A program made the position numbers and the translations under genes. This document shows positions 35,116-43,384 of a stretch of DNA of 64,000 nt, one piece after another. The stretch is taken from NCBI GenBank assembly GCA_001897835.1, contig MKUN01000045.1:124001-188000 (forward strand). The letters run 5' to 3'. This stretch comes from Bacteroidetes bacterium 46-16. GTDB taxonomy: Bacteria > Bacteroidota > Bacteroidia > Chitinophagales > Chitinophagaceae. Numbering within the stretch: the stretch's first letter is position 1; each line of letters opens with the position of its first letter. The notes beneath the pieces were generated by a model that was not told the origin of the DNA, made no database searches, and saw only the letters and a list, made by a program, of their open reading frames with translations.

Positions 35116-35985
35116 ATGCTGACGACTGCCGAAATACTGAAACGCGTAAGGCGCATCGAGATCAAGACCCGGGGCCTGAGCAATCACATCTTTGCAGGTG
35201 AGTATCATTCCACCTTCAAAGGGCGCGGCATGTCTTTCAGCGAAGTGAGGGAATATACCCCCGGCGACGATGTAAAGTCTATTGACTGGAACGTGACCGC
35301 ACGTTTCTCACATCCTTTCGTCAAAGTATTTGAGGAAGAGCGCGAGCTGACCCTTATGCTCCTGGTCGATATCAGCCCCAGTTCGCTCTTTGGCACACAC
35401 AAGCGCCTCAAGCGCGAGTTGATAACAGAGATAAGTGCAGTGCTTTCTTTTTCGGCATCTACCAATAACGATAAGGTGGGTGTTATCTTCTTCAGCGATA
35501 AGGTGGAGAAATTCATACCCCCCAAAAAAGGCCGCAGCCATATATTGCGCATCATACGTGAGCTCATAGCGCTTGAGCCCGTACAGGGTGGCGGTACCGA
35601 TGTAAGTGCTGCGCTCGACTATCTTAATAATGTATTGAAGAAACGCACCATAGCATTTGTCCTCAGCGATTTTATCAGTGTGCCCTACGAGAGTGCCTTA
35701 CAGCTGGCAGCACGTAAGCACGATCTTATAGGTATGCAGGTATATGATAAGAATGATCGTGAGCTGCCTGAGGCGGGGCTTATACAGGTGATGGATGCAG
35801 AGACCAATGAGCTGAAATGGCTCGATACCGACGATAAGAACGTAAGAAAATATTACACATCGGCATTTGAATGGCACAAAGACTATTGCATTCAATCGTT
35901 CCGTAAAAGCGGTGCCACACTATTACAGTTACGCACCGATGATGATTATGTAAAAAAATTACAGGGCTTTTTTAAAGGAAGGTAA
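35116..35985 (+). CDS. DUF58 protein of the Bat-type operon
   Basis: 289 residues. The N-terminal half is the DUF58 domain with GRGMSFSEVREYTPGDDVKSIDW; the C-terminal part has a von Willebrand A-like fold starting at LLVDISPSS (a DxSxS metal site). DUF58 proteins sit between a MoxR ATPase and VWA proteins and are thought to bring targets to the ATPase. It is the first gene of the DUF58-BatD-like-BatA operon; no moxR lies upstream here. Confidence 0.85.
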   Translation: MLTTAEILKRVRRIEIKTRGLSNHIFAGEYHSTFKGRGMSFSEVREYTPGDDVKSIDWNVTARFSHPFVKVFEEERELTLMLLVDISPSSLFGTHKRLKRELITEISAVLSFSASTNNDKVGVIFFSDKVEKFIPPKKGRSHILRIIRELIALEPVQGGGTDVSAALDYLNNVLKKRTIAFVLSDFISVPYESALQLAARKHDLIGMQVYDKNDRELPEAGLIQVMDAETNELKWLDTDDKNVRKYYTSAFEWHKDYCIQSFRKSGATLLQLRTDDDYVKKLQGFFKGR

Positions 35986-35993
35986 CCCGCTAA

Positions 35994-36956
35994 ATGAACA
36001 AACAGGCAAACAGGATCTTTTTATGCTTTTTATTGCTCTTGCTGCTGGCAGGCAATACTGCCTTTGCGCAAGGTGAGGCTAAGGTCACTGCCCGTATCGA
36101 TGCTGCTAAGATCACCGTCGGCGACCAGGTGCGCTTGTTCATTGAAGCCAGCCACGATCCCGCAAAGAGCCGCCTGCAATGGGCCTACCTGCCTGATACC
36201 TTCAACAACCTGGAGATCGTGGAGAAGGGCAGGATAGACACGGTGAAGCAGGGCAACACGGTTACCTACAAACAGCGCCTTCTTATTACAGGTTTCGACT
36301 CAGGGCAGTATGTGATACCCGCTTTTGCCTTTCCCGTTATACCCAATAGCGGCACCACTTATACCGTGCAGACCGATTCATTCCCCATACTTGTGCAGAC
36401 CGTTGCCGTAGATACAACGAAGGGTTTCAGGGGCATAAAAGGCATCATGCAGGTAAAGAGTACCTGGCGCGATTACATCTGGCTCATCATAGCAGGCCTC
36501 TTATTCATCGCGCTCGCAGTGTTCGTTATCTGGTACTTTAAGAAGAACAGGAAAGCACCTGCGCCGGTCGTTGTGCCTGCAGGCCCTGTGGAGACCCTGC
36601 AGGAGAAGACCATACGCCTGCTGCGCGAGCTCGATCAGCAGGAGCTTTGGCAGAAGGGGCAGGTAAAGGATTATTATACTCAGCTCACCGACCTGCTCCG
36701 CAGCTACATTGAGCAGCGCTTCCGTACCCCGGCTATGGAGCTCACTACCGATGAGTTGTTATATACGGCAAGGAAGCATAAAGAAATGCATGCGCAGCTC
36801 GATCTGCTGGCCAATATATTACAGACGGCCGATCTGGCTAAGTTTGCCAAGGCGCAACCCCTGCCTCATGAGCATACCACTGCTATGGAGCAGGCCATAC
36901 AATTTGTGAACAGTACCAAACCGGTCATAACCATAACCACGCAGCAACAGAAATGA
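35994..36956 (+). CDS. BatD-like membrane-anchored protein
   Basis: 320 residues. A signal peptide (about 1-25, ending AFA) is followed by a beta-sandwich domain (KVTARIDAAKITVGDQVRLF), a single membrane helix at about 162-182 (DYIWLIIAGLLFIALAVFVIW) and a cytoplasmic C-terminal helical domain (about 195-290) like that of DUF4381/BatD-type proteins (LRELDQQELWQKGQVKDYYTQLTDLL). It links the cell envelope to the Bat complex. It lies 8 bases after the DUF58 gene and overlaps batA by 4 bases. Confidence 0.65.
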   Translation: MNKQANRIFLCFLLLLLLAGNTAFAQGEAKVTARIDAAKITVGDQVRLFIEASHDPAKSRLQWAYLPDTFNNLEIVEKGRIDTVKQGNTVTYKQRLLITGFDSGQYVIPAFAFPVIPNSGTTYTVQTDSFPILVQTVAVDTTKGFRGIKGIMQVKSTWRDYIWLIIAGLLFIALAVFVIWYFKKNRKAPAPVVVPAGPVETLQEKTIRLLRELDQQELWQKGQVKDYYTQLTDLLRSYIEQRFRTPAMELTTDELLYTARKHKEMHAQLDLLANILQTADLAKFAKAQPLPHEHTTAMEQAIQFVNSTKPVITITTQQQK

Positions 36957-37966
36957 GTGTATTAATGGATTGGAAACATTTGAGCTTTGCGCACCCCTTT
37001 TACTTTGGGCTGCTGCTGCTTATTCCGTTCATGATATGGTGGCAGCGCCGCACGGGCCGCAAGGCCGATAGTCCTGCGCTTCGCCTCACTACGCTGCAGG
37101 GTATTCAGCGCATCAAGCCATCCTTCCGGGTACGTTTTCGCCCGGTGCTGTTCGTGTTGCGTATCATCGCACTGGTGGCTTTGATCATCGCACTCGCCCG
37201 ACCGCAGTCCAGTAACGTTACTGAGTCTATCGATAGCGAGGGCATCGATATCGTGATCAGCCTCGACGTTTCCGGCTCCATGCTGGCCGAGGATTTTAAG
37301 CCCAACCGTATAGAGGCAGCCAAGAATGTGGCCCTCAACTTCATCGACCAGCGCCCTACCGATCGCATAGGTCTCGTGATATTTGCAGGCGAGAGCTTCA
37401 CCCAGTGCCCCATTACTATCGATCATAATGTGCTTAAAGAGCAGGTGAGCCAGGTAAAAAGCGGTGTATTGGTAGATGGCACTTCCATAGGTATGGGCCT
37501 CGCTACCGCCGTCGACAGGCTGCGCAACTCAAAGGCCAAAAGCCGCGTGGTCATCCTGCTTACCGACGGGGTCAATAATACCGGCCTTATCGATCCCAAT
37601 ACTGCCCTCGAGATAGCCAAGGCCTATAAGATACGGGTCTATACCATTGGTATCGGCACGCAGGGCCAGGCCCCATATCCCGTACAGACACCCTTTGGCA
37701 CACAAACCCAGATGATGCCCGTGCAGATAGATGAGCCCCTGCTGAAGCAAATGGCCACGCAAACGGGGGGTAAATACTTCCGCGCCACCGGCAACCGCTC
37801 CCTGGCCGCCATATACCAGGAGATAGACAAGATGGAGAAGACCCGGGTCGAGATCAGCTCATATAAGCACTATGCCGAGCTCTTTTTCCCCTTTGCCTGC
37901 ATAGCCATAATATGCCTTGGTGCCGAGGTGCTGCTCCGTTATACCCTTTTCCGCAGCATTACTTAG
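36953..37966 (+). CDS. batA: BatA, von Willebrand factor A membrane protein
   Basis: 337 residues. Membrane helices at about 18-31 and 64-83 and near the C-terminus (about 310-330) flank a VWA domain with a complete MIDAS (DVSGSM, Asp105, Ser107, Ser109), TDGVNN and the Thr/Ser segment near LLTDG. The gene overlaps the BatD-like gene by ATGA, so translation is probably coupled. In Bacteroides the Bat operon protects against oxygen; here only BatA follows, and batB, batC and batD genes are absent directly downstream. Confidence 0.88.
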   Translation: MSVLMDWKHLSFAHPFYFGLLLLIPFMIWWQRRTGRKADSPALRLTTLQGIQRIKPSFRVRFRPVLFVLRIIALVALIIALARPQSSNVTESIDSEGIDIVISLDVSGSMLAEDFKPNRIEAAKNVALNFIDQRPTDRIGLVIFAGESFTQCPITIDHNVLKEQVSQVKSGVLVDGTSIGMGLATAVDRLRNSKAKSRVVILLTDGVNNTGLIDPNTALEIAKAYKIRVYTIGIGTQGQAPYPVQTPFGTQTQMMPVQIDEPLLKQMATQTGGKYFRATGNRSLAAIYQEIDKMEKTRVEISSYKHYAELFFPFACIAIICLGAEVLLRYTLFRSIT

Positions 37967-38072
37967 GGGACTACGGCCTGCGCCGGTACCTTTTTTGCGG
38001 CCACGCGCTTTAAAGGCAAAATGGGCCCCTCATTTCCCCGCATAATCATAACTTTTTTATAACCCTAAACTT

Positions 38073-38105
38073 ATTGCTGAATATCAAATATTTATTCTAC
38101 CTTTG
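38073..38105 (+). promoter_or_regulatory. promoter of the cold-shock gene
   Basis: TACCTTTG at 38098-38105 is an exact -7 match; TTG at 38074-38076 is the likely -33. The leader to the ATG is short, about 25 bases. Confidence 0.6.
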
Positions 38106-38133
38106 TGCTTTATTAATTTTTTATTTTAAAACA

Positions 38134-38325
38134 ATGCAAGAAGGTACAGTAAAATTCTTCAATGTAACCAAAGGTTTTGGTTTCATTAAGCCGAACGACG
38201 GCGGCCAGGACATCTTTGTTCACGTTTCAGGTCTCATCGACGAGATTCATGAAAATGACAGGGTAACCTACGAAGTACAAAATGGTAAAAAAGGTTTAAA
38301 CGCAGTTAACGTAAAAGTTATCTAA
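38134..38325 (+). CDS. cold-shock protein
   Basis: 63 residues, a single cold-shock domain from ATG 38134 (upstream frame to 38074 is mostly the promoter). The RNP1 motif is KGFGFIKP and the RNP2 motif is DIFVHVS. It binds single-stranded RNA or DNA and acts as an RNA chaperone. It has its own promoter and terminator. Confidence 0.95.
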   Translation: MQEGTVKFFNVTKGFGFIKPNDGGQDIFVHVSGLIDEIHENDRVTYEVQNGKKGLNAVNVKVI

Positions 38326-38349
38326 TCATACTTTTTTTAAGTCATTCCA

Positions 38350-38377
38350 AGGCCGGCTTTTTAGCCTGCCTTTTTTT
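38350..38377 (+). terminator. terminator after the cold-shock gene
   Basis: AGGCCGGC and GCCTGCCT (one mismatch) form a stem around TTTTTA, followed by seven T residues. Confidence 0.75.
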
Positions 38378-38518
38378 ATTGTACTAAGCGAGCACATACA
38401 CTCCGTCATTGCAAAGCGTTGGGGGCTTGGTCAAATGTTATCGAGATCGTAGTGATAGAGTATAATACTGGTGTTTTTTATTATTTTATACGTCATTACA
38501 GGAGATAGTGTGTGTTTT

Positions 38519-40078
38519 ATGAAAAAGTATATACCCTTTTTACTGCTCTTCATTTCTTATTCCTGCTTGGGGCAAAACCCTTTTACAGATAGTGCTTATA
38601 TCGATGTCAATAATATTAAAGCGCTCATAAATGTGCATGGTGATATGTGGCATTCAAATGCAAACGGCAGTTCAGCATGTGAATTTCCGCAGGGATCAGG
38701 AAAATTTTTAGGCAATGCATCGTCTTTATGGCTTGCTGGCACAGATGCAAATAATCAACTTCACCTCTCTGCCAAATCAACGCATTACACGCAAAACGAT
38801 TACTGGCCGGGGCCTTTGGATGCTACGGGTAGCATTGATTATACAACCTCGCAGAACTGGTCTAAAGTTTGGAAGGTTAGCTATACTGATATAAGTGCAT
38901 TTTTATCGGCCACACCACATACTATACAGAATACGCCCCTTGACATTTTATACTGGCCGGCAAAAGGCAACCCGTATGCATCAGGAAAGGACAACATCGC
39001 TCTTTCTGTAACTGCCGATATGGCCCCCTTTGTCGATATCGACAATGACGGTATATACGATCCTTTAAATGGTGACTATCCGCTCATGAAAGGGGATCAA
39101 ATGTTGTGGACCGTGTACAATGATAATGGTCCTGCTCATGATGCTACCGGGGGCACTCCGCTGATGGCGGAAATACACCTCACTGCCTATGCCTACAGCA
39201 GGGGTACATTGATTGATAATGTTATCTATTTTGATTACGACATCATAAACAGGTCGCAAAATAGTTATCATGGTTTTCGCGCCAGTGTATTTGCCGATAT
39301 AGATTTGGGAGATGCCTTCGATGAATATGCACAATACGATTCCCTTTACCGCATGATGTTTATGTACAATGGCAACTATTATGATAATGTTTATGACTCA
39401 TTACTGCCTGTTGCGGGCATTACGGTCATCAAATTACCAACCGATAGCGCCAATTATATTGCAAGCTTAGGAGGTGCCTTGGATTATGCAAATTATACCG
39501 GTAATTATGGCAATCCGGCCATAGCTGCGGATTACTACAACTACATGCACAACCTTGGTAAGGATGGCTCCCCATTCTACCCCGATTCAATATGGGCATT
39601 ACCCTACCAGTTTTTGGAATGTGAGAATACCTATGTAGAAGCAGATAGGCGACTATTACTGAACTCGCCGGATATGGACTTTTCCCCCGGGGAGCGCAAA
39701 CATTTGCTATCCGCCCTGGTAACAACAGGTCTTGATACAGGCCATGTATGCAATGATATTACGCTTACGGATATCAATGAGGTTGCAGATACCGCATGGC
39801 ATGTATATCAGCACCCCTTGCCTCCGCTAAGCACAACACATGTGACGATATTGCAAAAAATAAAAGTTTATCCAAATCCTGTAAAAGATATTTTACAGCT
39901 TGATTATGATAATGTCAGCAAGGGGCAAATTGTTATTTATGATATGCTCGGCCAAGAATTGATAAAGAGCACATTGAACCACACTATAAGTGTAAAACAA
40001 CTAATTCCCGGCTTGTATCTATACCGGATCACAGAGAAAGGCCTCCTGCTGCAACAGGGAAAGATTCGTAAAGACTGA
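38519..40078 (+). CDS. secreted T9SS cargo protein, type A sorting domain
   Basis: 519 residues from ATG 38519, with AGGAGATAG as a purine-rich ribosome-binding site about 11 bases upstream. The signal peptide is MKKYIPFLLLFISYSCLG. The mature part has the repeated strand pattern and the metal-binding-like DIDNDGIYDPLNGDYPLM found in Bacteroidota cell surface proteins. The last 75 residues are a type A sorting domain: VYPNPVKDILQLDY, IYDMLGQEL and LIPGLYLYRI. Ligand unknown. Near its end the 22-base repeats begin in non-coding DNA. Confidence 0.85.
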   Translation: MKKYIPFLLLFISYSCLGQNPFTDSAYIDVNNIKALINVHGDMWHSNANGSSACEFPQGSGKFLGNASSLWLAGTDANNQLHLSAKSTHYTQNDYWPGPLDATGSIDYTTSQNWSKVWKVSYTDISAFLSATPHTIQNTPLDILYWPAKGNPYASGKDNIALSVTADMAPFVDIDNDGIYDPLNGDYPLMKGDQMLWTVYNDNGPAHDATGGTPLMAEIHLTAYAYSRGTLIDNVIYFDYDIINRSQNSYHGFRASVFADIDLGDAFDEYAQYDSLYRMMFMYNGNYYDNVYDSLLPVAGITVIKLPTDSANYIASLGGALDYANYTGNYGNPAIAADYYNYMHNLGKDGSPFYPDSIWALPYQFLECENTYVEADRRLLLNSPDMDFSPGERKHLLSALVTTGLDTGHVCNDITLTDINEVADTAWHVYQHPLPPLSTTHVTILQKIKVYPNPVKDILQLDYDNVSKGQIVIYDMLGQELIKSTLNHTISVKQLIPGLYLYRITEKGLLLQQGKIRKD

Positions 40079-40118
40079 CATGCGGGGCTTACAATCTACA
40101 GGGCAAAGAAAAATATTT

Positions 40119-40184
40119 TATCATACCCACCAAATCCCGGTATCATACCCCTAAAATAAGGGTATCATAAAAATTCGATTTTTT
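40119..40184. repeat. three direct repeats at an exact 22-base period
   Basis: TATCATACCC occurs at 40119-40128 and 40141-40150, and TATCATAAAA at 40163-40172. The starts are exactly 22 bases apart (two helical turns). Downstream bases of each unit, such as AAAT, are also partly conserved. This is what a dimeric or tandemly binding activator such as a LytTR or OmpR-type regulator would need. Confidence 0.7.
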
Positions 40185-40202
40185 CATTTCAAAATGGCAT
40201 AA

Positions 40203-40402
40203 GAACTTTGTAGCAAGGCCTTGTCTTTTCTCAATACAGGGAGAGGGCAGACCCTGAGGAAGTTCTTTGAAATATGGAATAGCACAAATGTCGGCACATT
40301 TACCTTTGCATACATTTCGCTAAGCGTAATAATGCAGTATTGGCAGGCATTACAGTGTATTTATAGCTGCTGAAAAGTAAACACTTTTTCGCGTTTACTT
40401 TT
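40203..40402 (+). ncRNA. candidate small non-coding transcript
   Basis: A weak -7 element (GAACTTTG at 40203-40210) lies 31-38 bases after the last 22-base repeat. Downstream are a 10-base palindrome CAAGGCCTTG (40214-40223), a TACCTTTG (40309-40316) and a hairpin AAAAGTAAAC/GTTTACTTTT (40373-40382 with 40393-40402). No ORF of meaningful length is seen. Real transcription is not shown, so this is only a hypothesis; the alternative is plain intergenic DNA between convergent genes. Confidence 0.3.
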
Positions 40403-40430
40403 GAAATTCTTGCTCCATTACATCGCTTGG

Positions 40431-41621
40431 CTACTTCAGCACACCCAGTTCTTTGCCCACTTTGGTAAATGCTGCAATGGCTTTGTCCAGGTGTGCTTTT
40501 TCATGTGCGGCTGATATCTGCACACGGATGCGGGCCTGGCCTTTAGGTACTACAGGGTAGAAGAAGCCGATGACGTAAATACCTTCATCCAGCATTTTTG
40601 CGGCCATCTGCTGCGCCACCACGGCATCATACAGCATGATGGGCGTTATGGGATGTGTGCCCGGCTTTATATCGAAGCCTGCCTCGGTCATCTGGTTGCG
40701 GAAGTACATGGTATTGTCCTCCAGTTTATCGCGTAGGGCAGTGGTCTCGCTCAGCATATCCAGCACGGCGATGGATGCGCCTGCTATGCTTGGCGCCAGC
40801 GAGTTGGAGAAGAGGTAGGGCCTGCTGCGCTGGCGCAGCATTTCCACGATCTCCCTGCGGCCGCTGGTAAAACCGCCCGATGCGCCACCCAGGGCCTTGC
40901 CCAGTGTGCCGGTAATGATGTCGATACGGCCCATCACACCGCAGAGCTCGTGCACCCCGCGGCCCGTCTTGCCCATGAAGCCCGATGAGTGGCTCTCGTC
41001 TATCATCACCAGTGCATCATATTTATCGGCCAGGTCGCATATCTTGTCCAGTTGGGCTATAGTGCCGTCCATCGAGAATACGGAGTCGGTAACAATGAGC
41101 CGCGTGCGTGCGCCGCTGTGCGTCTGTAGCTGGGCTTCCAGGTCGGCCATATCATTGTGCTTATAGCGTGCGCGCTGTGCCTTGCAGAGGCGCACACCGT
41201 CTATAATCGAGGCATGGTTCAGCTCGTCGGATATGATGACGTCCTCATCATTCAGCAGGGGCTCGAACACGCCGCCATTGGCATCGAAGCAGGCCACGTA
41301 GAGTATGGAGTCTTCAGTGCCCAGGAAGGTGGCTATTTTGGCCTCAAGCTCTTTATGTATGTCCTGCGTGCCGCAGATAAAGCGTACCGAGCTCATGCCA
41401 TAGCCACGGCGGTCTATGGCTTTGTGCGCAGCTTCTATCACCTTAGGGTGCGATGAAAGGCCCAGGTAGTTATTGGCGCAGAAGTTGAGCACCTTTTTAC
41501 CGTTCACGGTAATTTCCGCACCCTGCTCGGATGCTATGATGCGCTCGTTCTTGAACAGTCCTGAATCTTTGATCTCCTGCAGTTCGTTTTGCAGCCTTTG
41601 GTAGAATGCGTTGCTTGCCAT
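40431..41621 (-). CDS. kbl: glycine C-acetyltransferase (2-amino-3-ketobutyrate CoA ligase)
   Basis: 396 residues from the ATG at 41619-41621; the longer frame reaching 41744 has no homology-like N-terminus. Fold type I PLP enzyme of the alpha-oxoamine synthase family. The PLP lysine is in [15 protein letters not shown] (Lys242); [12 protein letters not shown] provides the catalytic Asp-His pair. Kbl splits 2-amino-3-ketobutyrate with CoA into glycine and acetyl-CoA in threonine breakdown. Threonine dehydrogenase is not adjacent. Length matches E. coli Kbl (398 residues). Confidence 0.9.
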   Translation of the reverse strand: MASNAFYQRLQNELQEIKDSGLFKNERIIASEQGAEITVNGKKVLNFCANNYLGLSSHPKVIEAAHKAIDRRGYGMSSVRFICGTQDIHKELEAKIATFLGTEDSILYVACFDANGGVFEPLLNDEDVIISDELNHASIIDGVRLCKAQRARYKHNDMADLEAQLQTHSGARTRLIVTDSVFSMDGTIAQLDKICDLADKYDALVMIDESHSSGFMGKTGRGVHELCGVMGRIDIITGTLGKALGGASGGFTSGRREIVEMLRQRSRPYLFSNSLAPSIAGASIAVLDMLSETTALRDKLEDNTMYFRNQMTEAGFDIKPGTHPITPIMLYDAVVAQQMAAKMLDEGIYVIGFFYPVVPKGQARIRVQISAAHEKAHLDKAIAAFTKVGKELGVLK

Positions 41622-41753
41622 TGGTACGTTTATTTTAAGACTACAAAATAAAGGCAATCGGCTTATTTTTCTTAAAGTATTCCCAAAAACATTTATAATG
41701 CTATATTGCCGCTTGCAGAAGATTAAATTTACAGGCTTATACAAAATTGTTTT

Positions 41754-42476
41754 TTGCGCTATACGATAAGCATATTATTACTCTTGCTCAGCATACAGGT
41801 TCATGCACAGTTATTGCGGGGCCGCGTGACCGATGCCGGCACAGGCAAGCCCCTGTATCCCGTTACGGTAGTGAACCTTGACACCCGCCAGAGCGCTTAC
41901 AGTGATGAGCAGGGCAATTACAGCATAGCAGTGCGCAGCGGCGATCATATAGCCTTCACCTATATAGGCTACAAGCCCCAGCAGAAGGACCTCTCTTTTG
42001 TTACCGGCACTTTACAATTCAATGTAAGACTGGAGCAGATCAATTACCTGCTTGATGAATTTACCGTTAGGCCCGGCTATACGCCTTACCAAATAGATTC
42101 CCTCCAGCGGCGCTCCACTTACCAGCGTTCGTTGGCCTTTCCGCATGCCAATCCTTTCAATAGCCCCATATCAGCACTGGCTCAGCTCTTTGCCCCAACC
42201 ACCAAGGCCCGTTTCCGCTTCCAGAAGAGCTATGCAAAATGGGAGTCGCAGCTATTTGTTGATACCCGCTACTCACCTGAGCTGGTTACGCAACTCACCG
42301 GCCTCACCGGCGATTCGCTTGCCGGCTTTATGAACAATACGCCCATGCCCTACGATTATGCGCGCAGTGCCACCGAGCTGGAGGTAAAGATGTGGATACG
42401 CTACAACTATAAACAATGGCTGAAGAACGGTGCAAAGATGATCGTGACGGATAGTATGGAAGTAGAAAAAAAGTAA
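41754..42476 (+). CDS. secreted protein with CarboxypepD-like regulatory domain
   Basis: 240 residues with a TTG start at 41754 that puts the signal peptide ([19 protein letters not shown]) at the N-terminus. A carboxypeptidase D regulatory-like domain (about residues 20-95, [22 protein letters not shown] ... [11 protein letters not shown]) is followed by about 130 residues with no recognised domain. This beta-sandwich domain is usually found at the front of TonB-dependent receptors; here there is no receptor barrel. It is divergent from kbl. Confidence 0.75.
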   Translation: MRYTISILLLLLSIQVHAQLLRGRVTDAGTGKPLYPVTVVNLDTRQSAYSDEQGNYSIAVRSGDHIAFTYIGYKPQQKDLSFVTGTLQFNVRLEQINYLLDEFTVRPGYTPYQIDSLQRRSTYQRSLAFPHANPFNSPISALAQLFAPTTKARFRFQKSYAKWESQLFVDTRYSPELVTQLTGLTGDSLAGFMNNTPMPYDYARSATELEVKMWIRYNYKQWLKNGAKMIVTDSMEVEKK

Positions 42477-42572
42477 AAAACATTTCCGCAAAAGCGATGA
42501 TCACGATAACGACATAGTAAGAATCAATGTCATCACGTTCGGTACTCGCTATATTTTGATTAACTTGCCTTA

Positions 42573-43295
42573 ATGTTACCACCCTGGCAAACAGGCATAG
42601 TAAAGCAAATAGAACAGGCCACGCACAATACGAGGCGCTACTGGATAGAGTTGCCCGAAGTACCCGTATTCGATTTCAAGCCCGGCCAGTTCGTCACCCT
42701 CGATCTGCCCATACATGAGCAGCGCAATAAGCGCTGGCGCAGCTATAGCATCGCTTCCATGCCCGATGGCAGTAATGTCATAGAGCTGGTCATCTCCTAT
42801 ATAGAAGACGGTGTAGGTACCAATTACATATTCAGCGAGATAAAAGAAGGCAGCACATTTACTTTGCGCGGCCCCCAGGGTGTTTTCACTATGCCCGAGC
42901 ATATGGATAAAGACCTCTTCCTCATCTGTACCGGCACGGGTATTGCCCCCTTTCGCAGCATGCTGCATTATATCAATACGCACAATATAGCACATGGGCA
43001 GGTACACCTTATCTACGGCACACGCACCCGGCAAGACCTGCTCTATGCCGGTGAGATGCGCGATATGGAAAAGATGATGCCCCGTTTTGAATACAATCCC
43101 ACCCTTTCGCGCGAGGACTGGGAAGGGTATAAGGGTTATGTACATGCCATATACGAGGAGCTTTGCTGCAATTATGGTTACCGCCCGGCACACTTTATGC
43201 TTTGCGGCTGGCGTGCTATGATCGATGAGGCCCGAGACCGTATCGTAAAGATGGGCTACGATAAAAAAGACATTCACCTGGAGCTCTATGGCTAG
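42573..43295 (+). CDS. ferredoxin-NADP reductase-type flavoprotein
   Basis: 240 residues with FAD- and NAD(P)-binding domains only. FAD binding: RSYSIAS (Arg56-Ser59). NAD(P): CTGTGIAPFRS (about residues 119-129), and LCGWRAMIDE. The C-terminus ELYG resembles the terminal aromatic-glycine closing the isoalloxazine. It transfers electrons between NAD(P)H and ferredoxin, flavodoxin or another partner. There is no iron-sulfur domain fused. Confidence 0.88.
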   Translation: MLPPWQTGIVKQIEQATHNTRRYWIELPEVPVFDFKPGQFVTLDLPIHEQRNKRWRSYSIASMPDGSNVIELVISYIEDGVGTNYIFSEIKEGSTFTLRGPQGVFTMPEHMDKDLFLICTGTGIAPFRSMLHYINTHNIAHGQVHLIYGTRTRQDLLYAGEMRDMEKMMPRFEYNPTLSREDWEGYKGYVHAIYEELCCNYGYRPAHFMLCGWRAMIDEARDRIVKMGYDKKDIHLELYG

Positions 43296-43384
43296 GGCTT
43301 ATATTTTTTGTTTTCATATCGCTTTTTCAGTATCCCTCCCATGGCATACTATTTTTAGTACTAGTGGCACACAATACCATTGCC

